64,000 bases of DNA from Candidatus Eiseniibacteriota bacterium (lineage in GTDB: Bacteria > Eisenbacteria > RBG-16-71-46 > CAIMUX01). A program made the translations under genes and the position numbers. The stretch is taken from assembly GCA_016712505.1 (NCBI GenBank), contig JADJQY010000001.1, forward strand, positions 806,001-870,000, written 5' to 3'. Positions 50,224 through 60,540 of this stretch are shown in pieces (position 1 is the stretch's first letter; every line of letters starts with the position of its first letter). Under the pieces are notes generated by a model. It made no database searches, was not told the DNA's origin, and saw only the letters and a program-made list of their open reading frames with translations.

Positions 50224-50311
50224 GTGACAAGCGGCCGCCGGATCCGGTCATGGCAGGCCGGTCCCCGCTCGGGCCTCCTTCCTCAGCAAGGGTTTCCCAC
50301 CTCCCGACCTG

Positions 50312-52045
50312 CTACAGCCGGATCGCACTCCCGACCTGGTTTCCCTCGGGCGACTCGATCCGGTAGCGATACATGCCCCGCGGGACGCGTCGCCCTGCGT
50401 CGTCACGGCCGTCCCAGACGATCTCTTGAAGCGGTCCGGCCGGGTGGGACTGCTCGATCACCCGGAGGCTCCGCCCGGTGGCGTCGTAGATCGTGAGATG
50501 CACTGCCCCGCCGGCGCGCAGGGTAAACGTGATCCGCGTGAGGTCGTCCGAGGGATTGGGGACCGCGCGAGCGAAACCGGCTTCCCACGCGTCGGGGACG
50601 CCGGTGGCGTCGAGCTGGAAGACGTCGATCTTCGCGAGGTCATTGGTCACGGTGCGGCCCGCGGCGAGGAGCACCCCCATCGCGTTGTCGAGGTAGAGCC
50701 GGAAGATGCTCGCCGGGTTGGTCGGGTCCTGCTTCGGCCAGGTGGTGTAGCCGTTGGCGATGATCGTCGGCACCAGGATGTTGGTGGTCGACCAGAGGTC
50801 GATCGCGATCGGGTCGACGCCGGCGACCAGCTTGTCGACCCGGGTGGCGTTCTCATAGGAGCAGGCCGGCCCGGTACTCGGCTGGGCAAGGATGTAGATG
50901 CAGTCGAGGATGTTGAGGTCGGGCATCCGCACATCGGCCAAGAAGCGGCCGAGGCCGCCCCAACGGACGCCGTTGTGCGCTCCGGTCGCGAGGGCGGTGG
51001 TCATCGTGCCCATATGGTTCTTGGTCGCGCCGGTGACCCCGTAGACCGCTCCGTGACACTTGAAGACCGGCACATTCAGGAAGGTGAAGTGCGCGTCCGA
51101 GTAGACCCCGGCTCCGGGGTCCCAGACGCCGTGCTTGAGGCTCACGTAACGCCCGCCGGCGGTGCGAAACTTCGGGTAGGAAACTCGGATCTGCGTTCCG
51201 CTGTCGAGCGGTCCGACGACGTAGCCGTCCTGCAGGTCCCCGCTGGAGTACTCGGCCACGGAACGGGTGCGGATGGTGTCGAGGAGATACCCGGAAACCG
51301 GCCTCCCCTGGCTGGAGAAATGCTGGATCACGTCGAGCGCCGACTGGCTGTGATCCTCGGCGTTGCTCTCGTCCCAATCGAGCGATCCGTAGTTCTGGGT
51401 GTTCTCGATCACCACGATTTCGCCGTCGAACCCATCCGGATGTTCCAGCAGGCGGGCAATCAGCCCCTTCAGCAGGTCGGTGTTGGTGCCGCCCCGCTCG
51501 CTCCACTGTTGGTTCACCTTGACCAGGACCACGTCGTGCGCGCCGACCACGCCGTTGGGGCCTGCCGCTGGGCCGATCTGATCCGAGGCATAGAGCGGGA
51601 GGCCGCCGGCATCCATGCAGCTCACCAGGCTGTCGAACCCGTCGTGGTGCTCACCGTCGGGCCCCCCGGCGTCGTGCACCACGTAGAGCTGCGCGCGGTA
51701 CTCGGCCGGCGCGGTCCCCTTGGCCATCGAAGGGGGTTGATCGGAGAAGCAGGCAAACGCGATCGCGCACGAGGCGAGGCCGAGCACCATTCGAGACCAA
51801 CGCGCGGGGGCGCCGAGGCGTGGTCGCAGCCAGCGGAGCGCCGCGGCGCCGAAGGCCAGTCCGACCACCTGCGACGCCATCGACTGACAGGGATAGCTCA
51901 GCCGCGCCGGCTTCCCCCCGGAACGGAGCAGCAGCCAGGCCAGAGAGAGCGTTCCCGCAAGAGCGAGCCAGAGACCAGGGGCGCGTCGAGACGATTCGGA
52001 CGCGCGGCGGGGCGTACCACAGGGGTAGCAATCGGGCGAGTTCAT
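50312..52045 (-). CDS. DUF362-like membrane-anchored protein with FlgD-like tail
   Basis: Protein of 577 aa starting MNSPDCYPCGTPRRASE after GGAGG. Two or three hydrophobic helices (about 22-40, 50-65, 85-105) precede a DUF362-type domain (VVLVKVNQQW, EIVVIENTQNY, VPVFKCHGAVYGVTGATKNH, VAGVDPIAIDLWSTT). The last 80 residues are a FlgD-like module with VWDGRDDAGRRVPRG. The typical iron-sulphur part of some DUF362 proteins is missing. Function is unknown; the tail suggests an envelope or surface location. It is divergent from the large subtilase. Confidence 0.7.
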   Translation of the reverse strand: MNSPDCYPCGTPRRASESSRRAPGLWLALAGTLSLAWLLLRSGGKPARLSYPCQSMASQVVGLAFGAAALRWLRPRLGAPARWSRMVLGLASCAIAFACFSDQPPSMAKGTAPAEYRAQLYVVHDAGGPDGEHHDGFDSLVSCMDAGGLPLYASDQIGPAAGPNGVVGAHDVVLVKVNQQWSERGGTNTDLLKGLIARLLEHPDGFDGEIVVIENTQNYGSLDWDESNAEDHSQSALDVIQHFSSQGRPVSGYLLDTIRTRSVAEYSSGDLQDGYVVGPLDSGTQIRVSYPKFRTAGGRYVSLKHGVWDPGAGVYSDAHFTFLNVPVFKCHGAVYGVTGATKNHMGTMTTALATGAHNGVRWGGLGRFLADVRMPDLNILDCIYILAQPSTGPACSYENATRVDKLVAGVDPIAIDLWSTTNILVPTIIANGYTTWPKQDPTNPASIFRLYLDNAMGVLLAAGRTVTNDLAKIDVFQLDATGVPDAWEAGFARAVPNPSDDLTRITFTLRAGGAVHLTIYDATGRSLRVIEQSHPAGPLQEIVWDGRDDAGRRVPRGMYRYRIESPEGNQVGSAIRL

Positions 52046-52251
52046 GGCACCTCCGGCGAACGAGGGATAGTGATCCACCCTTACCTGCGAACGTCGCCGT
52101 CCAACGCGGACGGCAGACCCTCCAGGCGTCGCGCCGGGGTTTGTCGAAGCGCCCAGAGTCTACCACCCAGCGCGGTGGTGCGCGAGACGGAACCGGGGCT
52201 ATACTTCTTGGGCCCGCGCTCTGCACCCCACACGGTCCCGCAGGAGGAACC

Positions 52252-55026
52252 ATGGATCGCCTTTGCATCCGGTCACAGTTCTTGGCCGCATCGGTCGTCG
52301 GCATCGCACTGATCGGCGGCACTTTCGTTCCCGCCGAGGCAACCTCCGGGAACCTGCTTCCGCGCCACGTCCGGAACAAGCCGGCCCACTCGCAGCTCTG
52401 GCCGGGATTGAGAAGCGATCTCTTGATCGTGAAGTTCGTCGAAGGGAGCGAGGTGCGGCTGCGGGGCGGAGCACTGTCGTCGGCCGTCGGCGCGAATCTC
52501 AGCGCGGCCAACCTGCTTCTCTCCGGACGCTCCGATCTGACCGTGGAGCGGCTGTTCTCCCGGCCGGAGTCGGCGTTGGATGCCGATCGGGCCGGCGCGC
52601 AATCGCTCTCGGGACGGGAGCTGGCCGACCTCAACAACTACTATGCGCTCCGGCTCAACGCGGCCTCGGTGCGCGATGCGGAGCAACTGCTCGACGCGCT
52701 CAATGCCCTGGACGTGGTCGAGATTGCCTACGCGGAGCCGCGACCCGAAGTGGCGCGCTTCGAGACGCTGCTTCCGACCCCCAACTACGAGCCGTCGCAG
52801 GATTACATCGAGGCGGCGCCGCTCGGGGTGAACGCCCCCGCGGCCTGGGCTTTCCCCGGCGGAAATGGCTCCGGGATCAAGATCATCGATGTGGAGATCG
52901 GCTGGAACTGGACGCACGAGGACCTGCCGGCGCCGTTCTACACCGGTGGACCCGCGACCTACGACGATCACGGCACGGCGGTGATCGGCGAGATGGTCGG
53001 GAAGGCGAACGGCTTCGGGATCAGCGGCATCGCCAACGGCGCCCAGATCGGCGGGCACTCCGTGCTCGGCACACCGACCGCCGATGTGTTCGACCAGGTG
53101 CAGGCGGCACTCGATCCGGGGGATGTCTGGATCATCGAGCTGCACTGCCCGGGCCCGGAGTCGACCGGCGGCGGGCAGGATGGGTTCATCGCCCTCGAAT
53201 GGTGGCAGGCGAACTATGACGCGATCGCGCTCGGCTCGGCCCGCGGCGTGATCTGCTGCCAGGCCGCGGGGAATGGTGCGGTCGACTTCGATGACCCGAT
53301 CTATGAAGGGTTGTTCGATCGTGATGTGCGGGATTCCGGATCGATCATCGTCGGCGCAGCGGTGGGCACGACCCGGCAGCCCGAGTGGTTCACCAATCAC
53401 GGAGCGCGGGTCGATCTGCACGGATGGGGCTCGTCGGTGGTGACCACCGGCTACGGCGACCTGCAGGGGGGCGCGCAGAACCAGTGGTACACCGCCGGCT
53501 TCAGCGGAACCTCGAGCGCGACGCCGATCGTGACCGGTTCCGTGGTGGCCCTGCAGGGGGCGTACAAGGCGGCGACCGGAGGATCGGTGCTTCCTCCGGG
53601 GACGATCGCGCAGGTGCTCAAGGACACCGGCACCCCCCAGGCCGGATCGAGTCATATCGGGCCGCGCCCCAATCTGGCGGCCGCGATCCCGTACGCGATC
53701 AACGACCTTGGCTCTCTCTTCGGCGAGGTGACGACCGACGGGACGACGCCAATCGAGGGGGCTCTGATCCGGATCGAGGAGAACGGCGCCCAGGCCCGCA
53801 CCGATCCCGCGGGGCACTACGAACTCCTGGCCACCCCGGGGAGCTGGACGGTGGTGGTCGAGGCGTTCGGGCGGAGCCGGGTCACGACCGTCGTCGCGAT
53901 CGGGACCGGCGCCGACGTGGAGCACGACGTCACCCTGACCGCGCTCGTCACCGCGGCACTCAGCGGCACGGTGGCCGATCAGTCGGGCGCTCCGATCGAA
54001 GGGGCGCTGGTCACCGCTCTCGGGACCCCGTTCGCGCCGGTACTCAGCGATGCCGGCGGGCACTTCTCCTTCCCGGCCGTGCCCTCCGGCACGGAGGTGA
54101 TTCTCCAGGGCGAGATCGTGGGTCGGGCGCCGGACCGGGCGCGGATCGTGATGACGCCGTTCGGGGTGAATCAGGTGCTCCGTCTGGCCACGCCGCAGAA
54201 CTTCGAGGCGGCCAACGGCGGATACACCGTGAACTCCGGTCAGTGGGAGTGGGGCGTCCCCACCTTTGCCGCCGGTCCGAGCGCCCACTCCGGCACCCGC
54301 TGCTGGGGGACGGATCTCGACGCCGCCTACAGCAGCTCGAGCGCCCATCGCCTCTACACCACGACGTTCGACCTCACCGGGATGGTGCGGCCCAAGCTCG
54401 CCTACTGGCAGTGGTACTCGATCTGGGGACCGTACGACGGCGGCAACGTCTCGATTTCGACCAACAACGGAACGAGCTGGACGGTGATTCATCCGGTCGG
54501 CGGATACACCGACTCCTGCATCGACGCGTTCAACACCAATCCCTGCGCCCCCGGCTACGCCGGCTCGACCGGCGCGTGGGAACCGGCGGTCTTCGATCTC
54601 TCCGCCTATGTGAACCGCACCGTTCGCTTCCGCTTCTGGCTCCAGCCGTGGGGCTACTCCAACGCGGCCGGTTGGTACATCGACGATCTCGCGGTGTTCG
54701 GCGAGACGCCGCTGGTCGATGTCGCGGATGGGCCGGTAGCGGGCAGAGACCGCGTGCTCTCGGTGTCCCCCAATCCGACCGCAGGCTCGGTGTCGTTCCA
54801 GCTCGCACTCGCCTCCGCCGGGGTGATCACCAGCGAGGTGTTCGACGTGCACGGTCGTCGGGTACGTGTCGTGCCCCCGGTCCCCTGTGCAGCCGGAAGT
54901 GTGTCGCTCGGCTGGGATGGCCGGGACCAGGCCGGTCGATCGGTCACTCCGGGCGTCTACTTCGTGCGCCTTGCCCGGCACGGCGGCGCGGAGCTCGCGC
55001 GCGAGCGGGTGCTGATCGTCAGGTAG
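52252..55026 (+). CDS. Large secreted subtilisin-like protease with regulatory-like and FlgD-like domains
   Basis: Exported S8 protease, 924 aa. Signal peptide about 1-30; propeptide-like region to about 170. Triad residues are Asp213 (IIDVEIGW), His240 (DDHGTAVIG) and Ser421 (FSGTSSATPIVTG). Two carboxypeptidase-regulatory-like repeats follow (about 485-565 and 570-650, GEVTTDGTTPIEGALI and GTVADQSGAPIEGALV). A jelly-roll domain with GWYIDDLAVFGE comes next, and a FlgD-like tail (LGWDGRDQAGRSVTPG). AGGAGG lies just before the start. A bidirectional terminator follows. It is unrelated in detail to the two cassette subtilases. Confidence 0.92.
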   Translation: MDRLCIRSQFLAASVVGIALIGGTFVPAEATSGNLLPRHVRNKPAHSQLWPGLRSDLLIVKFVEGSEVRLRGGALSSAVGANLSAANLLLSGRSDLTVERLFSRPESALDADRAGAQSLSGRELADLNNYYALRLNAASVRDAEQLLDALNALDVVEIAYAEPRPEVARFETLLPTPNYEPSQDYIEAAPLGVNAPAAWAFPGGNGSGIKIIDVEIGWNWTHEDLPAPFYTGGPATYDDHGTAVIGEMVGKANGFGISGIANGAQIGGHSVLGTPTADVFDQVQAALDPGDVWIIELHCPGPESTGGGQDGFIALEWWQANYDAIALGSARGVICCQAAGNGAVDFDDPIYEGLFDRDVRDSGSIIVGAAVGTTRQPEWFTNHGARVDLHGWGSSVVTTGYGDLQGGAQNQWYTAGFSGTSSATPIVTGSVVALQGAYKAATGGSVLPPGTIAQVLKDTGTPQAGSSHIGPRPNLAAAIPYAINDLGSLFGEVTTDGTTPIEGALIRIEENGAQARTDPAGHYELLATPGSWTVVVEAFGRSRVTTVVAIGTGADVEHDVTLTALVTAALSGTVADQSGAPIEGALVTALGTPFAPVLSDAGGHFSFPAVPSGTEVILQGEIVGRAPDRARIVMTPFGVNQVLRLATPQNFEAANGGYTVNSGQWEWGVPTFAAGPSAHSGTRCWGTDLDAAYSSSSAHRLYTTTFDLTGMVRPKLAYWQWYSIWGPYDGGNVSISTNNGTSWTVIHPVGGYTDSCIDAFNTNPCAPGYAGSTGAWEPAVFDLSAYVNRTVRFRFWLQPWGYSNAAGWYIDDLAVFGETPLVDVADGPVAGRDRVLSVSPNPTAGSVSFQLALASAGVITSEVFDVHGRRVRVVPPVPCAAGSVSLGWDGRDQAGRSVTPGVYFVRLARHGGAELARERVLIVR

Positions 55027-55037
55027 TGTCGTGCCCT

Positions 55038-55067
55038 GGCGGCACTCTCCCCGGGGAGAGTGCCGCC
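55038..55067. terminator. Bidirectional terminator between convergent secreted-protein genes
   Basis: A perfect 13-bp stem GGCGGCACTCTCC with a CCGG loop lies 12 nt after the large subtilase stop and about 60 nt after the end of the leftward partner gene. Strong hairpin, no clear U-run. Confidence 0.65.
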
Positions 55068-55126
55068 GGAGCGAGAGCGTCAAGCAGGCAACGTGACCCG
55101 CCCCCTGAGCCCTCCTCTATCCCCGC

Positions 55127-55774
55127 TCAGCGTCCGTAGAGCGATTTCACGCGACCCCAGCTCGACTCCTCCACCCCCACCGGCGCGCAGGGGCGGAGAT
55201 AGGCTCCGATGCCCAACGCCTTGGTTTCCTCGGGGTAGATGATCGAGACGTTCTGCCAGCCTTCGGGCCACTGGAGACCGGGTGCGATCTTCGTCATCGG
55301 GCAACCTTGATCGGGGCCATTGGTGTCGCTCAGGATGTAGAAGCCAGGGAATCCCCAGTCGCCACGAAACCCGACCCACCAGCTTCCGGATACGCAGCAG
55401 CCCTCGATCGAGAGGTCGATCCGCCGAATCTCCGGCCAGTTCGGGATCGGCCCAGGGTCGTTGTGGAGCTTGGCGCAGACGACGGTGCCCGGCAACCCGG
55501 ATCCATCGTCCAGCCACACGAAGGCGTCGAAGATTGCCGACTCGTTGAATCCGATGTCCGACACCCAGTACACCAGCGCGCAAATCTCTCCATCTCCAGA
55601 GTAGCACTCGGCGAACGAACCGTAGTCTGGCGGAGGCGACTCCACGTCGAGCCACGAGTAGCCGTTCTCCCAGGTTCCGTCGGCGTTTAGGAGTAGCTCC
55701 CCGCAGGGGTCCGCCAACCCGGCGCTAGGCAGCACCAGCGCCAACGCTCCAGACACCAGAGTGTGCTTTAGCAC
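55127..55774 (-). CDS. Secreted partner protein, copy 2
   Basis: Exported protein of 215 aa, intact version of the family also seen at 49554-50223. Signal peptide about 1-21 (LVSGALALVLPSAGLA). Conserved blocks: LLLNADGTWENGYSW, DYGSFAECYSGDG, VFVWLDDGSG-like region, CCVSGSWWVGFRG, APGLQWPEGWQNV and the end GIGAYLRPCAPVGVEE with WGRVKSLYGR. Three or four Cys pairs point to disulphides. It starts 10 nt after the stop of subtilase copy 2. No known family matched; probably beta-sandwich. Confidence 0.8.
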   Translation of the reverse strand: MLKHTLVSGALALVLPSAGLADPCGELLLNADGTWENGYSWLDVESPPPDYGSFAECYSGDGEICALVYWVSDIGFNESAIFDAFVWLDDGSGLPGTVVCAKLHNDPGPIPNWPEIRRIDLSIEGCCVSGSWWVGFRGDWGFPGFYILSDTNGPDQGCPMTKIAPGLQWPEGWQNVSIIYPEETKALGIGAYLRPCAPVGVEESSWGRVKSLYGR

Positions 55775-55784
55775 GCGACACCTC

Positions 55785-58107
55785 CTATCGGCTTCCGATC
55801 AACACCTTCCGGACCCAGCGGGACGTACTGCCTCCGACGGGCTCCGCCTCCAGCGCCACGAAGAAGATTCCGCGCGTCTCGATGGTGTTCGAGATCGGCC
55901 AGGAGAGCTCGCACCGGCCGGCCGGAATCAATTGACCCTCACAGAGCCGGGCAATGACCCGGCCCGCGACATCGTGAACTGCGGCCGTAACTCGCACCTC
56001 TTCCTCCAGGGAGAGTTGAACCACGATGCGGTCATCCCGAGTGAAAACCGGGACCGCGTCGAGACTGACCAGCGGTGGGGCGAGCGGGCTGGATTCTCCA
56101 TTCGGGGCGTCCAGCACGCGATAAACGGCTCCGTATGAGATTCGGAAGGGCTGGGATGAAGCGCACACGTCGAAGTCCGTGACGTTTGGTTTGAAGGGGT
56201 ACCAGCATAGAAACTGACCGGTAGCTGCGTCCATGACCTTGTAGGTGTACGTTTCGAAAGAGGCGAGTCCCGACGGAGAAACCGATAGGACATCGGCATG
56301 CCCCGCATTGGCCAGGTGGTCGTACTTCTTGGCCACGCCCGGGCCGATATCGGGAGCGCCAAAGGTCGATCGCCCGCGGTTCCAGGCGAATGTCCAGGTC
56401 AGCGGAACGGCCAGCGGCTTCTTCAGCATTCCGGTCCAGACCACTCGATACCTGCGAACTCTGTACGAGATCCACGCTTCTGGCGCGGCTCCGGTGCCCG
56501 GAATGTTCCGCAGGGTGAGGATGTCCTCGCCAAGATCCGTCGTGGTGGTCGCGGCAAGATCCGTGATCGTGCCCGAGGTGACCTTGTAAGGCCAAGTCAG
56601 GTAGGTGAGGGCAAGGTCGGCCTTCAACAACCCGTTGCCGACACTCACCGGCCCATGTCCATATGGCGCGAGGCTGACGGTCGAGTGCTTCAGGATCCCG
56701 TAGATGTCGTCATTGGTCAAGTTGGGGTTGATTCCGAGCATGAGCGAGGCAGTGCCTGCAGCCATGGGTGCGGCGGCAGACGTCTGACCGAATGAGCTGG
56801 TTGCGCCTCCTCCCACCTGCGTCGTCCAGATTGTCCCCTGAGCGCCCCCCGGACAGGCCAAGTCAATGTTCGACCCGATTTCCTGACCCGGCGAGGCGCT
56901 TGCTCCATGACAGTCCACCGCCGTGACGGAGAGGCAGAAATCGTCGTAGCCCGCAGGGAAGGAAATGCAGGAATCCGGGCCGAAGGGGTTGCAGGGGGTG
57001 CCGCTGCATGACGCGCCGTTTCCCGAAGCGACGCTTAGGCAGTTGTTCGAGAAGTACGCGTTTCGGAAAGCCGTCCGAAGGGTCAGGTCGTCCCAGCAGT
57101 TTTTCCATCCGCCGTCACCGTAGCTGTGATTGCTGATGCGCACGTTCGGGTAGCTCGCGAGATGGCTCAGGGCCTGGGAAACCCTGGTCGCTGTCCAGTC
57201 CCCACTGAACCCACAGGGTTGGCACACAACCCGCAGTGAGACGAGCATCGGCTGCGGATCCACGGCCGCGATGTTCGCAACCCCGGCGACGAGCACCCCG
57301 TTGTTGCCCCTCGCTGCGGCGACTCCAGCGGTTCCGGTTCCGTGTCCCCCGCCACCCCAATCGGACGGATCGGTCGTGGCGAAGCTCTTGCTGATGGGAT
57401 AAGGCGCGACGAAAGGAGTCACGTCTGGATTGTCGTGGTTGCTGCCGTTCGGCGGTGTCGGCTCCCTGGTGATCCCGTCGTCGACGATGGCTATGGGCGA
57501 TCCGGCGAGGTGGGAGATCTGCCATGCTTCGGGGGCGTTTAGATCGATGTATGGGTCGCAAAGTGATCCGTTCACATTCTGCCCGAAGTTGTCTAGGTGC
57601 CACTGCCGCCAGTAGTCGAGATCGTCAGGCGGATCCGTGGGGAAGGAGAACGGGGTGAGGATCCGATCGCACTGGGCGACGAGGATGTAGGGTGAATCGG
57701 TCAGTGCCTCAATGGCGTCACAGGTTTCGCTGTCCGTTTGCAGCGAGAGCAGATAAATGTCGCGGAAGTCGGCTAGTTCCTTGCGTTCGCCGACCGCGTC
57801 TACGGTGTCCTCGGGCGCGACATAGCGCCAATTGGCGGCGATGGTGGAGATGGATTCGACGCCGGCAAGGTCGAGTCGCTCGAGCAGTTCGGATGGCATC
57901 TCGCGAAACTCTTGGGGCCGGAGGGCAAACTCGACACCTGGTCGATCAAGTCCCGGGGGGGGGGGTGACGGCTCCTGGAGCGAATCGGACGATCACGGAG
58001 CTCGGACTGCAACCTTCACAATCATCCGAGGCAGGGGTCGGCTCGGCCAGCCAGATCGCGGCGAAACCCAAGAGTGAGGACAACGTTCCGTAACGGCTTA
58101 CTCTCAT
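55785..58107 (-). CDS. Secreted subtilase, copy 2 of protease/partner cassette, C11-tract frame break
   Basis: Exported S8 protease of about 773 aa. The start at 58107 (MRVSRYGTLSSLLGFAAIW) has GGAGG 6 nt upstream; the signal peptide is followed by CEGC and a Pro-coding C11 tract (57955-57965), then GVEFALRPQEFREMPSELL and the protease. Triad: Asp in IVDDGIT, His in GGGHGTGTAGVAA, Ser in QTSAAAPMAAG. Cys-rich segments match copy 1, and the C-terminal CELSWPISNTIETRGIFFVA is a divergent FlgD-like module. In the present sequence the tract leads to TGA in frame; C10 or C13 would restore the protein. Followed 10 nt on by the partner gene. Confidence 0.85.
57955..57965 (-). repeat. C11 tract in subtilase copy 2
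   Basis: Eleven G on the plus strand at the codon position equivalent to the C12 tract of copy 1. Present length puts signal peptide and protease out of frame, by the same offset as in copy 1. Confidence 0.75.
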
Positions 58108-58487
58108 TGCTTACCTCCAGAATCACGGCTAGCGCGGCCATCGCATTCATCTCCGGAGCGGGCATTCAAGCGGTATTGAGAATAGAGTCTGCCCGAACGA
58201 ACCGGAAGGAAAATTCTCTCGGGGGGGCCGATCCGGGGCGACCGAGAGTTCTACAATCGGCGGGCTGATGGAAGGCGGGGCCGTCGAGGTGCCGGCAGCG
58301 AGGGTGGCTGTCATGTGTTTACGATTGATCGTCGCTCGATCAATCGGATTCAGTTGAAGCTGAGCTTGCGATCAGCAGCCTATGACGAGACAACAAGATA
58401 CGGCCGCGGTGGGGCCGCAGCTTTCCCCTTCCAGCGCGACCTAGCCTTGGACCCCGCCATCTGGCGTGGCTGGGTGCGATCGCCTCC
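58108..58487. other. Intergenic region with an inverted repeat
   Basis: About 380 bp, more AT-rich than its surroundings. It holds the promoter of subtilase copy 2 and the end of the regulator/metzincin transcript. A perfect 10-bp inverted repeat with 5-nt loop, CGATTGATCG-tcgct-CGATCAATCG, lies at 58322-58346 and could be an operator or a terminator arm. No gene is supported. Confidence 0.45.
58322..58346. repeat. 10-bp inverted repeat CGATTGATCG
   Basis: Perfect arms with a 5-nt spacer in non-coding DNA about 140 nt beyond the archaemetzincin stop. Possible operator or weak terminator; no T-run. Confidence 0.45.
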
Positions 58488-59111
58488 TCAATTCCCGCCA
58501 CGCGTCGCCCGTTCCCGATCCGGCTGCAGCGCGACCGTAGTCTGCAACCGGAGCTGATCGGTGCACGCCTCGCAGAATCGCGCGGACTTCAGATCGATCT
58601 CCTCGACCGAGGCGGAGTAGCGCATGACGCAGCCGTTCTGGTGGCAGTGGCGATGGCCGAAGGTGTGGCCGAGTTCGTGCAGCACCTCCTTCTCGAAGCG
58701 GGCGAGGAGGAGGTCGGGATTGGCGGGGAGGCCGTAGACGGCGTCGTCGAGCCGGTGGATCGAGACCAGGCAGGCTTCGCCTCCGAGCTGGGCCTGGCCG
58801 AACACGAAGCTGAGCACCGGCATGAACAGATCGACGTCGGTGATGCCGAGCACGCGGTGCCAGGGAGCCGCGGCGCCGGATCCGTTCAGTCCCTGGCCGA
58901 GCGCCGCGCTGAGCACGTCGAGCAGGCGAACGGCGTTGGTCTGGCCGCGCGCGACGTCGTAGGCGACTGACGGATCGATGGACGGCAGGAAGCGCGGGTG
59001 TCCGCCGAACTGATCGGCGAGCACCAGGGAGAGATACTCGAGCAACGCGGGATCGAGCTCCGCCATCGGAGCGATCCAGATCTGGCCGGGGGGCTCCGCA
59101 GTCACGGTCAC
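58488..59111 (-). CDS. Archaemetzincin-type zinc metallopeptidase
   Basis: Cytosolic protein of 207 aa. The active-site region HELGHTFGHRHCHQNGCVM follows the archaemetzincin pattern (HExxHxxGx3C, then Cys-x-Met) with CEAC 16 residues later, so both catalytic zinc and the second Cys4-type zinc site are present. The N-terminal half (IWIAPMAELDPALLEYL, VLGITDVDLFMPVLSFVFG) matches the family. Archaemetzincins are mostly archaeal, with scattered bacterial cases; physiological substrate is unknown. It begins 1 nt from the stop of the response-regulator gene and so belongs to that operon. Confidence 0.88.
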   Translation of the reverse strand: MTVTAEPPGQIWIAPMAELDPALLEYLSLVLADQFGGHPRFLPSIDPSVAYDVARGQTNAVRLLDVLSAALGQGLNGSGAAAPWHRVLGITDVDLFMPVLSFVFGQAQLGGEACLVSIHRLDDAVYGLPANPDLLLARFEKEVLHELGHTFGHRHCHQNGCVMRYSASVEEIDLKSARFCEACTDQLRLQTTVALQPDRERATRGGN

Positions 59112-59112
59112 C

Positions 59113-60515
<1,403 letters not shown>

Positions 60516-60540
<25 letters not shown>

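Noticed and set aside
49554..50366. Extended C-terminus of the small secreted protein to 50366
   Set aside because: The extension is out of frame relative to the paralogue; the correct continuation ends at 50223 in another frame.
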